From NCBI RefSeq assembly GCF_003182135.1, contig NZ_QGTL01000005.1:310001-374000 (forward strand): a stretch of DNA of 64,000 nucleotides, read 5' to 3'. The position numbers were made by a program, and so were the translations under genes. Each line of letters begins with the position of its first letter. Position 1 is the stretch's first letter. This document shows positions 1 through 8,222 of this stretch, piece by piece. Below the pieces are notes generated by a model that had not been told where the DNA came from, did no database searches, and was given only the letters and a program-made list of their open reading frames with translations. This DNA comes from Nocardia neocaledoniensis. Lineage in GTDB: Bacteria > Actinomycetota > Actinomycetes > Mycobacteriales > Mycobacteriaceae.

Positions 1-1766
1 GCACCAGGGTGAGCGTCACCGTGTTCGCGGCGCCGCGACTGCACCCCGCGCTGGCGGGGACCACCAACTCCGCGGTCGTCGGCTGGGTCGAACAGGGGCT
101 GGGCCGGGCCGTCGACATCGTGCGCGGCGCGCGGACCTCGGTGGTGTCCAACGGTGCGCGCGCGCCGATCCGGCGCAAGTCCGAGCTGGTGCGGTGGTGC
201 CTGCAGTCGGGTCTGATCGCGCCGCCGTTGACCTCGGCCCGGCAACTGCGCTCGCTCTACCGGTGGGGCTTCAACCTCGCCGGCGGCTACGCGGCCGGCG
301 CCGCGCACAGCCCCGAGCAACTCGCGCTGATCGACGACGCGAGCACCGCGACCTTCGAGGAGACCGACAAGCGCACCACCGCGCTGGCAGGCGCGATGTA
401 CGAGGTCGGCATCCGCGCGGGCGACGCCGTCGGCCTGCTGGCCGGAAACCACTGCGGCATGGTCGAAACCATGGTCGCCGCGGGCAAACTCGGCGTCGAC
501 GTGGCCCTGCTCAACGCCGGGCTCTCCGGACGGCGGATCGAGGAGATCGTGCAGCGCCACCGGCTCTCCGCGCTGTTCGTCGACGCGGGGCTCACCCATC
601 TCGTGCGCTATCTGCACGGCGGGCTGCCGCGCTTCCTCACCGACGACCTGCCCGCCGACCCCGCCCGCGTCACGATCGAGGACCTGATCGCCATGGGCCG
701 CACGACCTTTCCCGAACCCACCACCCCCGGCCGCCAGATCGTGCTGACCTCGGGCACCAGCGGCACGCCCAAGGGCGCCCGGCGTCCGCACCCGAAGGGT
801 TTCGACACCCTTGTCGCGCTGCTGTCGCGCATCCCGATCCGGGTCGGCGCCACGATGATGATCCCGGCGCCGCTGTTTCACACCTGGGGACTGTCGGCCC
901 TGCAACTGAGCACCGCGGTACGCGCCACCGTGGTGCTCGCGCAGGGCTTCGACGCCGAGGAGGCCCTGCGCCGCATCGCCGAGCACCGGGTGACCACGCT
1001 CATCGCCGTGCCGACCATGGTGCAGCGCCTGGTCGACGTGCCCGCGGCCGTGCGGGCCCGCTACGACCTGAGCAGCCTGCGGCAGGTGATCAGCTGCGGC
1101 GCGCCGTTGGCGGCGATCACCGTCGACCGGTTCCTGCACGACTACGGCGACATCCTCTACAACCTCTACGGCTCCACCGAGGTGTCCTGGGCGAGTGTGG
1201 CCGGACCCGAGGACCTGCGCGCCGCGCCGACCACGGCCGGGCGCCCGCCGCTGGGGACCCGGCTCGCGATCCTCGGTCCCGACCGCGCTCCGGTGCCGGT
1301 CGGGGTCGTCGGGCGGATCTTCGTCGGCAACCACATGCTCTTCGACGGCTACGTCAGTGACGCGCCGCCCGAGGAAGCCGACGGCATGCTCGACACCGGC
1401 GACCTCGGCTACCTCGACGCCGAGGGCAGGCTCTTCGTGGCCGGCCGCGACGACGAGATGATCATCTCCGGCGGCGAGAACGTCTTCCCGCGCCCGGTCG
1501 AGGAGGCGATCGCCTACCTGCCGCAGGTCACCGACGTGGCGGTGGTCGGCGTGCCCGATCGCGAGTTCGGGCAGCGGCTGGCCGCGTTCCTGGTCAAGAG
1601 CGAGAACTCCGGGCTGGACCCGGAGATGGTGCGGACCTACATCCGGAACCGGCTCAGCCGCTTCTCGGTCCCGCGCGATGTCACCTTTCTCAGCGCGCTG
1701 CCGCGCGGGGAGACCGGCAAGGTGCTCAAACGACTGCTGATCGACCAGGAGGGCCTGGCGGGTTGA
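1..1766 (+). CDS. SRPBCC-acyl-CoA ligase fusion (FadD2/FadD12-like), 5' end outside window
   Basis: Fatty acyl-CoA ligase of the ANL superfamily, which adenylates a carboxylic acid and transfers it to CoA. The frame is open to the window edge (codons from base 3), so the gene is partial. Its first visible residues (TRVSVTVFAAPRLHPAL) align with the end of the SRPBCC domain of the paralog at 60138-62204, so the missing part is probably a similar lipid-binding domain of about 100 residues. Visible motifs are the P-loop LTSGTSGTPKGARRP, the YGSTE motif, the LDTGDLGYLDAEGRLF hinge, and the C-terminal PRGETGKVLKR carrying the catalytic lysine. The enzyme therefore looks complete at its C-terminus. 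The substrate cannot be read from the sequence. Confidence 0.9.
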   Translation, partial: TRVSVTVFAAPRLHPALAGTTNSAVVGWVEQGLGRAVDIVRGARTSVVSNGARAPIRRKSELVRWCLQSGLIAPPLTSARQLRSLYRWGFNLAGGYAAGAAHSPEQLALIDDASTATFEETDKRTTALAGAMYEVGIRAGDAVGLLAGNHCGMVETMVAAGKLGVDVALLNAGLSGRRIEEIVQRHRLSALFVDAGLTHLVRYLHGGLPRFLTDDLPADPARVTIEDLIAMGRTTFPEPTTPGRQIVLTSGTSGTPKGARRPHPKGFDTLVALLSRIPIRVGATMMIPAPLFHTWGLSALQLSTAVRATVVLAQGFDAEEALRRIAEHRVTTLIAVPTMVQRLVDVPAAVRARYDLSSLRQVISCGAPLAAITVDRFLHDYGDILYNLYGSTEVSWASVAGPEDLRAAPTTAGRPPLGTRLAILGPDRAPVPVGVVGRIFVGNHMLFDGYVSDAPPEEADGMLDTGDLGYLDAEGRLFVAGRDDEMIISGGENVFPRPVEEAIAYLPQVTDVAVVGVPDREFGQRLAAFLVKSENSGLDPEMVRTYIRNRLSRFSVPRDVTFLSALPRGETGKVLKRLLIDQEGLAG

Positions 1767-1817
1767 CCGCTATTCGGCATCACACCTGCTGGCGCGGGGC
1801 GGTGACGTCGGTCCGCA

Positions 1818-1833
1818 AACATACAGCTATGTT
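1818..1833. promoter_or_regulatory. Inverted repeat AACATA-CAGC-TATGTT
   Basis: A perfect 6-bp inverted repeat around CAGC lies between the ligase stop and the small gene at 1886. A related TATAGCTGTA element occurs at 2086-2095, before the next gene. It may be an operator; no regulator is adjacent. Confidence 0.4.
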
Positions 1834-1885
1834 ATTCGGGGACGGCGGGTTCGACGCGGTGGTTGTAGAGGGTGGAGGGGTCGGG

Positions 1886-2074
1886 ATGGCGGCGCTGGGC
1901 ACAGCGGTGGTGCGCACGGATCGGGAACGGCGCCCGGCGTTCTCGGAGCGGCGGTTCGAGCGGCTCGTGACGCTGGCCGACGGCTTGTCGCCGGAGTCGC
2001 TCGAGATCCTGATCGGATTCGCCGGGCGGTTGCGCGCCGTCGAGGGCGTGGGCATCGATCCGCTGGTCGAGTAG
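1886..2074 (+). CDS. Small hypothetical protein (62 aa)
   Basis: I do not recognise this family. The ATG at 1886 is preceded by a purine-rich stretch (GGTGGAGGGG) that could serve as ribosome-binding site. The protein is 62 residues, with a charged N-terminal half and an amphipathic helical C-terminal half (DGLSPESLEILIGFAGRLR). An upstream TTG at 1763 would overlap the preceding gene and add a low-quality N-terminus, so I prefer 1886. The gene is flanked by the two related palindromic elements at 1818 and 2086. It could be a small regulator or a spurious frame. Confidence 0.4.
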   Translation: MAALGTAVVRTDRERRPAFSERRFERLVTLADGLSPESLEILIGFAGRLRAVEGVGIDPLVE

Positions 2075-2085
2075 CGAACAGGCCA

Positions 2086-2095
2086 TATAGCTGTA
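2086..2095. promoter_or_regulatory. TATAGCTGTA element upstream of diiron oxygenase
   Basis: Near-palindrome 76 bp before the ATG at 2172. It shares the TACAGCTAT core (reverse strand) with the inverted repeat at 1818-1833, suggesting the same DNA-binding protein may act at both promoters. Confidence 0.3.
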
Positions 2096-2171
2096 ACGCA
2101 TCGTAGCGGCAACCTTGTGCGGTACTGCCGGTACCACTAAACTGGTGGAAGCACTGTTCTAGGAGGCACCG

Positions 2172-3155
2172 ATGACGTTGTCCACCGTGAAGAACCCGGG
2201 AACGCCCGGGTACACCGAGATCCTGCGCACCCTGTCCGAGGGGTCCGTGACCAAGCACTTCGATCCGTACGTCGACATCGATTGGGATTCGCCGGAGTTC
2301 GCCGTGCACAGCGACGATCCGCGCTGGATCATGCCGGAGGAGGACCCGCTGGGTCGTCATCCCTGGTACAAGGCGCAGCCGGTGGAGCGCCGGATCGCGA
2401 TGGGGATGTGGCGTCAGGCCGGGATCGCGAAGGTGGGCCTGGATTTCGAGCAGCTGCTGATCCGCGGGTTGATGCAGTATCTGGTCTCGGTGCCCAACGG
2501 TGATCCGGAGTTCCGGTACGTCACCCACGAGGCGGCCGAAGAGTGCAACCACACGATGATGTTCCAGGAGATGATCAACCGCATCGGTTACCGCGATGTG
2601 GTGGGCATGGGCAGCATCGATCGCAAGCTGACGATGATCATCTGGCCCGCGGTGAAGTATTTCCCCGAGCTGTTCTTCACGATGATCCTCGGTGGTGAGG
2701 AGCCGATCGATCACCTGCAGAAGTCGCTGCTGCGCGGCGGGGTCGATCTGCATCCGATGGTGCATCGGGTGATGCAGATCCATGTGGCCGAGGAGGCCAG
2801 GCACATCTCCTTCGCGCACGAATACCTGCGCAAGAACGTGCCGTCGATGCATCCGGTCACCAAGACCGTGCTGTCGGTGGCCTTCCCGATCGCCATGCGG
2901 GTGATGCTGTCGATGATCGCGACGCCGCCGAAGGAGTTCGTGGAGAAGTTCGACATCCCGGCCGAGGTGATGCGGGAGGCGTACTGGGGCAGCCCGGAGT
3001 CGCAGGTCACCATGCGTGACGTCTTCGGCGATGTCCGCGCCCTCGTCACCGACACCGGCATGATGAATCCCCTCGCCAAGCTGACCTGGCGTCTGCTCGG
3101 CATCGGCGGCCCCGCCTCGCGCTACCGCAGCGAGCCCGCGCGCCGCACCGCCTGA
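2172..3155 (+). CDS. AurF-like diiron oxygenase
   Basis: Predicted non-heme diiron N-oxygenase or hydroxylase of the AurF (p-aminobenzoate N-oxygenase) family, 327 residues, soluble. Likely iron ligands are visible as E93 (DFEQLL), E124-x2-H127 (HEAAEECNHTMMF) and a second cluster in HVAEEARHISFAHEYL near residues 203-218. The ATG at 2172 follows a strong AGGAGG at 2161-2166. In actinomycetes such proteins occur beside lipid and secondary-metabolite genes; the substrate is unknown here. A lipase gene follows after a hairpin. Confidence 0.8.
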   Translation: MTLSTVKNPGTPGYTEILRTLSEGSVTKHFDPYVDIDWDSPEFAVHSDDPRWIMPEEDPLGRHPWYKAQPVERRIAMGMWRQAGIAKVGLDFEQLLIRGLMQYLVSVPNGDPEFRYVTHEAAEECNHTMMFQEMINRIGYRDVVGMGSIDRKLTMIIWPAVKYFPELFFTMILGGEEPIDHLQKSLLRGGVDLHPMVHRVMQIHVAEEARHISFAHEYLRKNVPSMHPVTKTVLSVAFPIAMRVMLSMIATPPKEFVEKFDIPAEVMREAYWGSPESQVTMRDVFGDVRALVTDTGMMNPLAKLTWRLLGIGGPASRYRSEPARRTA

Positions 3156-3169
3156 GCCGATGACCCGCC

Positions 3170-3193
3170 GGGCCGGTCCCCACCGACCGGCCC
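3170..3193 (+). terminator. Hairpin terminator after diiron oxygenase
   Basis: Perfect 9-bp stem GGGCCGGTC / GACCGGCCC with a 6-nt loop, 14 bp past the stop codon. There is no T-run, as is common in high-GC actinomycetes. Confidence 0.5.
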
Positions 3194-3217
3194 GATCGAC
3201 CACTGGAGACCTTTCCG

Positions 3218-4567
3218 TTGACTGCCGAGCACATCCCGCCGCGCGCCGAGAGCTGGCCCGCGCCCACCACGGCGCTGCTGCCCGACGACGACCCGTTCTA
3301 TCGACCGAACGAGGACTACGCCCAGCACGCGCCGGGCACCGTGCTGCGCTGGCGGCCGATCGAGCTCGCGGCCTTCGGGCTGATCCCGTTGCGGGTCACC
3401 GCGTGGCAATTGCTGTACCGCACCAGCGATCTCAACGGCAAGCCCGACGCCGGCGTGACCACCGTGATCGCCCCGGCCGGCGGCACCGCGCCGGGGACAC
3501 CGCTGCTGTCGTTCCAGTGCGCCATCGACGCCGTGTCTTCTCGGGGCTTCCCGTCCTACGGGCTCCAGCGCGGCTCGCGGGCGATCGGCACGTTCGCGCA
3601 CGTGGAGTTGCTCTGTTTCGCCGACGCTCTGACCAGGGGCTGGGCCATCTCGATCCCCGATCACGAGGGCATGCTCGGCGCGTGGGGCGCCCCGCGCGAA
3701 CCCGGCTACCGCGCGCTCGACGGCGCGCGCGCCGCGCTGGCCTTCGCTCCGCTCGGCCTCGAGCCCACGGCGCAGGTGGGCCTGTGGGGCTATTCCGGTG
3801 GCGGACTGGCGACCTCGTGGGCGGCGGAGACGGCGCCCACCTACGCCCCCGAACTCGACATCATCGGCGCCGTCCTCGGCTCGCCGGTGGGTGATCTGGT
3901 CGCGACCTTCCACCGGCTCAACGGTGGCCTGCACGCCGGCCTGCCGACGCTGGTCGTTGCCGCGCTGCGCCGGGTGTATCCGGCCTTCGACGCCGTGCTC
4001 GGCGCGCATGTGAACGAGGCGGGCCTGGCCGTGCTCGACCGGGCCGCGACCTCCAGCACCGGCGCCACCGTGCTGCGCCTGGCGCGCTACAACGTGGAGC
4101 GCCACATCAGCATCCCGCTGGCCGAGCTGCTCGCGCTCGAGGAGATGGCCGCGGTGTTCGCCGACGCCGAGCTCGGCACCTCGGCGCCCGCCGTGCCCAT
4201 GCTCGTGGTGCAGGCGGTGCACGATCAGATCATCGCGAGCGCCGACATCGACGCGCTGGTGGAGCGCTATCGCGCCCACGGCGCGCACGTCACCTACCTG
4301 CGGGACCGGCTCAGCGAGCACCTCACCCTGCTGGCCCTCTCGACACCGCTGAGCCTGAACTGGCTGGCCGACCGGTTCGCCGGCGCGCCGGTGACACCCT
4401 CGGAGACCAGGACGGTGTGGAGTGTGCTCGGCCTGCCCGCGGGCCGCCGCGGTCTCGCCGAACTGGCGCACGCCGCACTGCGGGTGCTCTTCGCCCGGCC
4501 GATGCCCGGATCGGCGACCCGGCCCGCCCGGAGCGCCGAATCCGGCACGGACCGCCGCGCGGCCTGA
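3218..4567 (+). CDS. Secretory-lipase (LIP) family alpha/beta hydrolase
   Basis: Predicted lipase or esterase of the PF03583 family, 449 residues. The nucleophile elbow GYSGGG gives Ser193; Asp336 (QAVHDQII) and His368 (LSEHLTLL) complete a plausible catalytic triad in the expected order. The call begins at a TTG (3218) with GGAG upstream. Many family members are exported, but no signal peptide is visible at this start, so the protein is either cytoplasmic or starts elsewhere. It is convergent with fadD5, separated by a strong bidirectional terminator. It could release fatty acids from acylglycerols for the neighbouring ligases (inference). Confidence 0.82.
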   Translation: MTAEHIPPRAESWPAPTTALLPDDDPFYRPNEDYAQHAPGTVLRWRPIELAAFGLIPLRVTAWQLLYRTSDLNGKPDAGVTTVIAPAGGTAPGTPLLSFQCAIDAVSSRGFPSYGLQRGSRAIGTFAHVELLCFADALTRGWAISIPDHEGMLGAWGAPREPGYRALDGARAALAFAPLGLEPTAQVGLWGYSGGGLATSWAAETAPTYAPELDIIGAVLGSPVGDLVATFHRLNGGLHAGLPTLVVAALRRVYPAFDAVLGAHVNEAGLAVLDRAATSSTGATVLRLARYNVERHISIPLAELLALEEMAAVFADAELGTSAPAVPMLVVQAVHDQIIASADIDALVERYRAHGAHVTYLRDRLSEHLTLLALSTPLSLNWLADRFAGAPVTPSETRTVWSVLGLPAGRRGLAELAHAALRVLFARPMPGSATRPARSAESGTDRRAA

Positions 4568-4583
4568 GCACCCCCCGACACGA

Positions 4584-4618
4584 CCGATCCCGTTGCGCCA
4601 CCGGCACAACGGGATCGG
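4584..4618. terminator. Bidirectional terminator between lipase and fadD5
   Basis: Perfect 12-bp stem CCGATCCCGTTG / CAACGGGATCGG with an 11-nt loop, between convergent genes ending at 4567 and 4631. Confidence 0.7.
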
Positions 4619-4630
4619 ACGGTCCCGCGC

Positions 4631-6202
4631 TCAGCCGACGGCGGCCGCCGAACCGTGCAGCTTGCGCAGCTCGTGCTTGACCACCTTGCCGCCGGCGTTG
4701 CGCGGCAGCGCCTCGACGATCACGAGCCCCTTGGGGTGCTTGTACCTGGCCAGGTGCGCGTTCAGGTGCGGTTCCAGCGCCGCCAGATCGAGCTCCTCCT
4801 CGCCCTCGACCGCCACGATCGCGATCGGCACCTCGCCCCACTTGTCGTCGGCGCGCCCGATCACCGCCGCCTCCCGGATCCGGGGGTGCGCGAACAGGAC
4901 GTTCTCCACCTCGGCGCAGTAGATGTTCTCGCCGCCGGAGATGATCATGTCCTTCTTGCGGTCGACGACGTAGACGAAGCCCTCCTCGTCGACGCGGACC
5001 AGATCGCCGGAGTGGAACCAGCCGCCGGCGAACGCGTCGGCGGTGGCGCGCGGGTTGTTCCAGTACTCGCGCATCAACGTCGGTCCGCGATAGACGATTT
5101 CGCCGATCTCACCGGGCGCCACGTCGTTCATCTCGTCGTCGACGACGCGGGTGGCGATGGTGGGGATCGGCTTGCCGACCGAGCCGAGCTTGCGGATGGC
5201 GTCCTCGCCGTCGAGCACGCAGGTGATCGGTGACATCTCGGTCTGCCCGAACACCGCCACGTTGAGCGCGTCGGGGAAGGTCTCGGCCATCGCCCGCAGC
5301 ACGGTGTCCGACGCGGGCGCCGCGCCCCAGGAGATCACCCGCAGGCGCAGATCACGCTGCGCCACCGTGGGATCGGCGCACACGACCTGCCACTGGGCGG
5401 GCACGAGGAACACCGAGGTGGCGCGCTCGCGTTCCCAGGCGTCGAGGACCTCGGTCGCGTCGAAGGCGGTGAGCGGGTGGATCACCGTCAGCGCGCCGAG
5501 CACGAAACAGGCCGCGACGCTGCCCAATCCGGCGATGTGGAACAGCGGCGAGGCGCAGAAGGCGATGTCGTCGGCGCTGTAGCGCATGGCCCGGATACAG
5601 GTGAGGGCCTGCGAGTTCATGTTCAGATGGGTCAGCACCGCGCCCTTGGGGTTACCGGTGGTGCCCGAGGTGTACATGATCAGGGCGGCGGAATCCTCCG
5701 GCACGTCGACCGGCTCGTGCGGCGCGCCCTCCTCGGCGAGCAGGTCGTCGTAGCCGAGCATTCCCTCGCAGCTGCCGACCCCCACCACGACGCGGGTGTC
5801 GAGGCCGCCGGTCTGCTCGGCGACCGCGGTGACCAGTGGGGCGAACATGGCCTCGGTGATGATCGCCGTGGCGCCGCTGTCGGCGACCAGGTAGCCGATC
5901 TCGGGCGGGGTGAGCCGGAAGTTCACCGGCACCGCGATCGCGCCGAGGGTGTTGATCGCGAAGACGGATTCGATGTACTCGGTGTTGTTGAGCATCAGGA
6001 TCAGCACGCGATCGCCCGCGCCGATCCCGCGCCGGGACAGGGCGTCGGCCAGGCGGCCGACCCGCTCGTGCAGTTCCCGCCAGCTCGTCGTCTTGCCGAG
6101 GTAACGCAGCGCGGGCGCGTCCGGGATGGCGGTGGCGTGGATCGCGATCTGGTTCATCCAGTGATTGCGTCGCGAGCGCATCGGTTCTGCGGCAGTGGAC
6201 AT
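4631..6202 (-). CDS. fadD5: Fatty-acid--CoA ligase, FadD5-like
   Basis: Acyl-CoA synthetase of 523 residues that activates a carboxylic acid for beta-oxidation. It carries the P-loop MYTSGTTGNPKGA, FGQTEMSP, the hinge SGDLVRVDEEGFVYVVDRKKD and the terminal PRNAGGKVVKHEL with the catalytic lysine. Long stretches match my memory of M. tuberculosis FadD5 (Rv0166), for example the LRLRVISWGAAPA and NDVAPGEIGEIVYRGPTLM regions. FadD5 is encoded with the mce1 operon in mycobacteria, and here a full mce operon lies 7 kb away. The start at 6202 has GAGGAG upstream. It is the last gene of the operon after the crotonase (17-bp gap). Confidence 0.9.
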   Translation of the reverse strand: MSTAAEPMRSRRNHWMNQIAIHATAIPDAPALRYLGKTTSWRELHERVGRLADALSRRGIGAGDRVLILMLNNTEYIESVFAINTLGAIAVPVNFRLTPPEIGYLVADSGATAIITEAMFAPLVTAVAEQTGGLDTRVVVGVGSCEGMLGYDDLLAEEGAPHEPVDVPEDSAALIMYTSGTTGNPKGAVLTHLNMNSQALTCIRAMRYSADDIAFCASPLFHIAGLGSVAACFVLGALTVIHPLTAFDATEVLDAWERERATSVFLVPAQWQVVCADPTVAQRDLRLRVISWGAAPASDTVLRAMAETFPDALNVAVFGQTEMSPITCVLDGEDAIRKLGSVGKPIPTIATRVVDDEMNDVAPGEIGEIVYRGPTLMREYWNNPRATADAFAGGWFHSGDLVRVDEEGFVYVVDRKKDMIISGGENIYCAEVENVLFAHPRIREAAVIGRADDKWGEVPIAIVAVEGEEELDLAALEPHLNAHLARYKHPKGLVIVEALPRNAGGKVVKHELRKLHGSAAAVG

Positions 6203-6219
6203 GTCGTCTCCTCGAAAAG

Positions 6220-7026
6220 CTAGGCCGGGTCGGCGATCGGGGTCGGCGCACCCGCGAACTGCGGTGCGCGGCGGGTGAGCATCGCGGTCATGCCCTCGAG
6301 GAAGTCCGCGGAGGTGAGCAGCTCCACCTGGCCGGTCTTCTCCGTGGCCAGCGCGGAGTCCAGGCCGGGCAGGGTGGCCGCGTTCAGGGCGGCCTTGGTG
6401 AGTTCGAGCGCGCGCCGCGGCCCCGCCGCGAGCTTCGCGGCGACGGTCCCGACCAGCTCGTCGAGCTCCGCGGCGGGCACGCTACGGGTGATCAGGCCCG
6501 CGGCGGCGGCCTCGGCGGCGGGCAGCCTGCCACCGAGCAGCGCCATCTCCGCGGCCCTGGCCCGGCCCATGGCGGCGGCCACGATCGCCGTCGCGCCGCC
6601 GTCGGGCATCAGGCCGATGGAGGTGAATGGCAGCAGCAGATAGGCGTCCTCGGCCGCGTAGACGAGGTCTGCGGCCAGTGCGAGCGAAGCCCCGACGCCC
6701 GCGGCGGGCCCGTTGACGCGGGCGATCACCGGCAGCGGGGAGTCGATGATCGCGCGGACGGCGGCATTGGCGGTGTCCATCACCAGCTCGGGCGAGGCTT
6801 CGTTGCCGCCCGCCGCGGCCGCGGCCGCCAGATCGGCGCCGGTACAGAACGCCTTGCCCGCGCCGGTCAGCACGATCACCCTGGTCTCCGGCCGGTCCGC
6901 GGCCGCGCCGATCACCTCGGCCAGTTCGGCCATCGCCGCCAGATCGATGGCGTTCATGCGGGCCTGGCGGTCGATCGTGACGCGCAGGACGCCGCGTTCC
7001 TCGTCGATACGGATGCTCTCGCTCAT
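6220..7026 (-). CDS. Crotonase-fold enzyme, PaaG/isomerase type
   Basis: Enoyl-CoA hydratase/isomerase superfamily, 268 residues. The oxyanion-hole segments AFCTGADL and GPAAGVGAS are present. The two glutamates used by true enoyl-CoA hydratases are absent: Ser114 and Phe134 occupy their places. An aspartate, Asp142 in IGLMPDGG, sits where PaaG (epoxyphenylacetyl-CoA isomerase) and some enoyl-CoA isomerases keep their catalytic Asp. A double-bond isomerase or ring-opening role is therefore more likely than hydration. Its start codon overlaps the stop of the upstream flavoenzyme (ATGA), so the two are translationally coupled. Confidence 0.85.
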   Translation of the reverse strand: MSESIRIDEERGVLRVTIDRQARMNAIDLAAMAELAEVIGAAADRPETRVIVLTGAGKAFCTGADLAAAAAAGGNEASPELVMDTANAAVRAIIDSPLPVIARVNGPAAGVGASLALAADLVYAAEDAYLLLPFTSIGLMPDGGATAIVAAAMGRARAAEMALLGGRLPAAEAAAAGLITRSVPAAELDELVGTVAAKLAAGPRRALELTKAALNAATLPGLDSALATEKTGQVELLTSADFLEGMTAMLTRRAPQFAGAPTPIADPA

Positions 7027-8009
7027 CAGGCCACCACCGCCACGACCGAGTTCGCCAGCCGCTCGGCGATGAGCGCCTCGGCCTCACGGACCATCCGCGA
7101 CACCAGCTCGGCGCAGGTCGGGATGTCGTGGATCAGGCCCTGGCACTGGCCGACGCTCCAGATGCCCGCGTCGAGATCGCCGTCCTCGTACACCTTGCGG
7201 CCACGCGCGCCCGCGACGAGTTCGCGCACATCGTCGAACGTGCCACCGCCGCGCTCGATCTCGACGACCTGGCGGCTGACGGCGTTGTCGGCGACCCTGG
7301 CGGTGTTGTTCATCGTCCGGAAGATCAGCTTGGTGTCGAGCTCGGTGTTGGCGACGATCTTCTCCTTCACCGCGTGCGCGATGGGCGATTCGACCGTGCA
7401 CAGGAACCGGGTGCCCATGTTCACCCCGTCCGCGCCCAGCGCCATGGCGGCGACCAGGCCGCGCGCGTCGGCGATGCCGCCCGAGGCGATCATCGGGATC
7501 TCCAGTTCGCGGGCCGCGGCCGGGATCAGGACCAGGCCCGGTGTGTCGTTCTCGCCGGGGTGACCGGCGCATTCGAAGCCGTCGATGCTCACGCCGTCGA
7601 CACCGACCTGCTGCGCCTTGAGCGCGTGCCGGACGCTGGTGCACTTGTGCAGCACTTTGATCCCGGCGTCCTTGAGGAACGGCAGGTGGGTGGCCGGATT
7701 GCCGCCGGCGATCTCCACGATCGGGACGCGGGAGTCGATGATCGCCTGCCGGTACTCCTCATAGGGCGGCGGTGTGATCGACGGCAGGATCGTGAGATTC
7801 ACGCCGATCGGCTTGTCCGTGAGATCCCTGGCCTTGGCGATCTCCTCGCGCAGGGCCTGCGGCGACGGCTGGGTGAGCGCGGTGATGATGCCGAGGCCAC
7901 CCGCCTGGGATACCGCGGCCGCGAGTTCGGCTCGGCCGACCCACATCATCCCGCCCTGCACGATGGGGTGTTCGACCCCGAACGCCTCGGTGAACCGGGT
8001 GCGCAACAT
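7026..8009 (-). CDS. NAD(P)H-dependent flavin oxidoreductase (nitronate monooxygenase family)
   Basis: FMN-binding TIM-barrel enzyme of the 2-nitropropane dioxygenase/nitronate monooxygenase family, 327 residues from the preferred ATG at 8009 (GGGAGGG upstream). Visible features are the N-terminal HPIVQGGMMWV, the central GVDGVSIDGFECAGHPGEND segment and the phosphate-binding IASGGIADARG and GADGVNMGTRF. Related enzymes in actinomycetes act as enoyl reductases or as part of steroid and lipid degradation; the true reaction is not established. It is the first gene of a three-gene operon with the crotonase and fadD5. Two copies of the GAGAAY-N6-TAACWTA motif lie in its promoter region. Confidence 0.85.
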   Translation of the reverse strand: MLRTRFTEAFGVEHPIVQGGMMWVGRAELAAAVSQAGGLGIITALTQPSPQALREEIAKARDLTDKPIGVNLTILPSITPPPYEEYRQAIIDSRVPIVEIAGGNPATHLPFLKDAGIKVLHKCTSVRHALKAQQVGVDGVSIDGFECAGHPGENDTPGLVLIPAAARELEIPMIASGGIADARGLVAAMALGADGVNMGTRFLCTVESPIAHAVKEKIVANTELDTKLIFRTMNNTARVADNAVSRQVVEIERGGGTFDDVRELVAGARGRKVYEDGDLDAGIWSVGQCQGLIHDIPTCAELVSRMVREAEALIAERLANSVVAVVA

Positions 8010-8077
8010 CGCGCCCTCCCTTTCGGATCCGATGTTCCCGCAGGCCGCCACCGGTGGGGCAGCCCTTTGCAACTTGC

Positions 8078-8096
8078 GAGAACCGTGATTAACTTA
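8078..8096 (+). promoter_or_regulatory. GAGAAY-N6-TAACWTA motif, site 1
   Basis: GAGAAC-CGTGAT-TAACTTA, in the divergent region between the flavoenzyme operon and the aldehyde dehydrogenase. Site 2 follows exactly 21 bp later, two helical turns. Predicted operator of the tandem-TetR regulators (inference). Confidence 0.6.
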
Positions 8097-8098
8097 TC

Positions 8099-8117
8099 GA
8101 GAATTGTGATTAACTTA
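8099..8117 (+). promoter_or_regulatory. GAGAAY-N6-TAACWTA motif, site 2
   Basis: GAGAAT-TGTGAT-TAACTTA, 105 bp before the aldehyde dehydrogenase ATG. It is a direct repeat of site 1 with a shared GTGAT spacer sequence. Confidence 0.6.
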
Positions 8118-8222
8118 ATGGCGGTCGGCGCGGACTGTCAACAGTTCGCGTGACACGCCGGACCCCGTGCGTGTCCCGACCTGGACGCATCAGTCGCCGA
8201 GCTAGTCGAAGGAAGGTCGAGA

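Noticed and set aside
1828..1834. A tenth copy of the motif (TATGTTA)
   Set aside because: The second half matches on the minus strand, but the GAGAAT half is absent at the required spacing.
1827..3203. 458-codon open frame on the minus strand over the diiron oxygenase
   Set aside because: His- and Arg-rich low-complexity translation without family features; the plus strand has clear metal-binding motifs and a strong ribosome-binding site.
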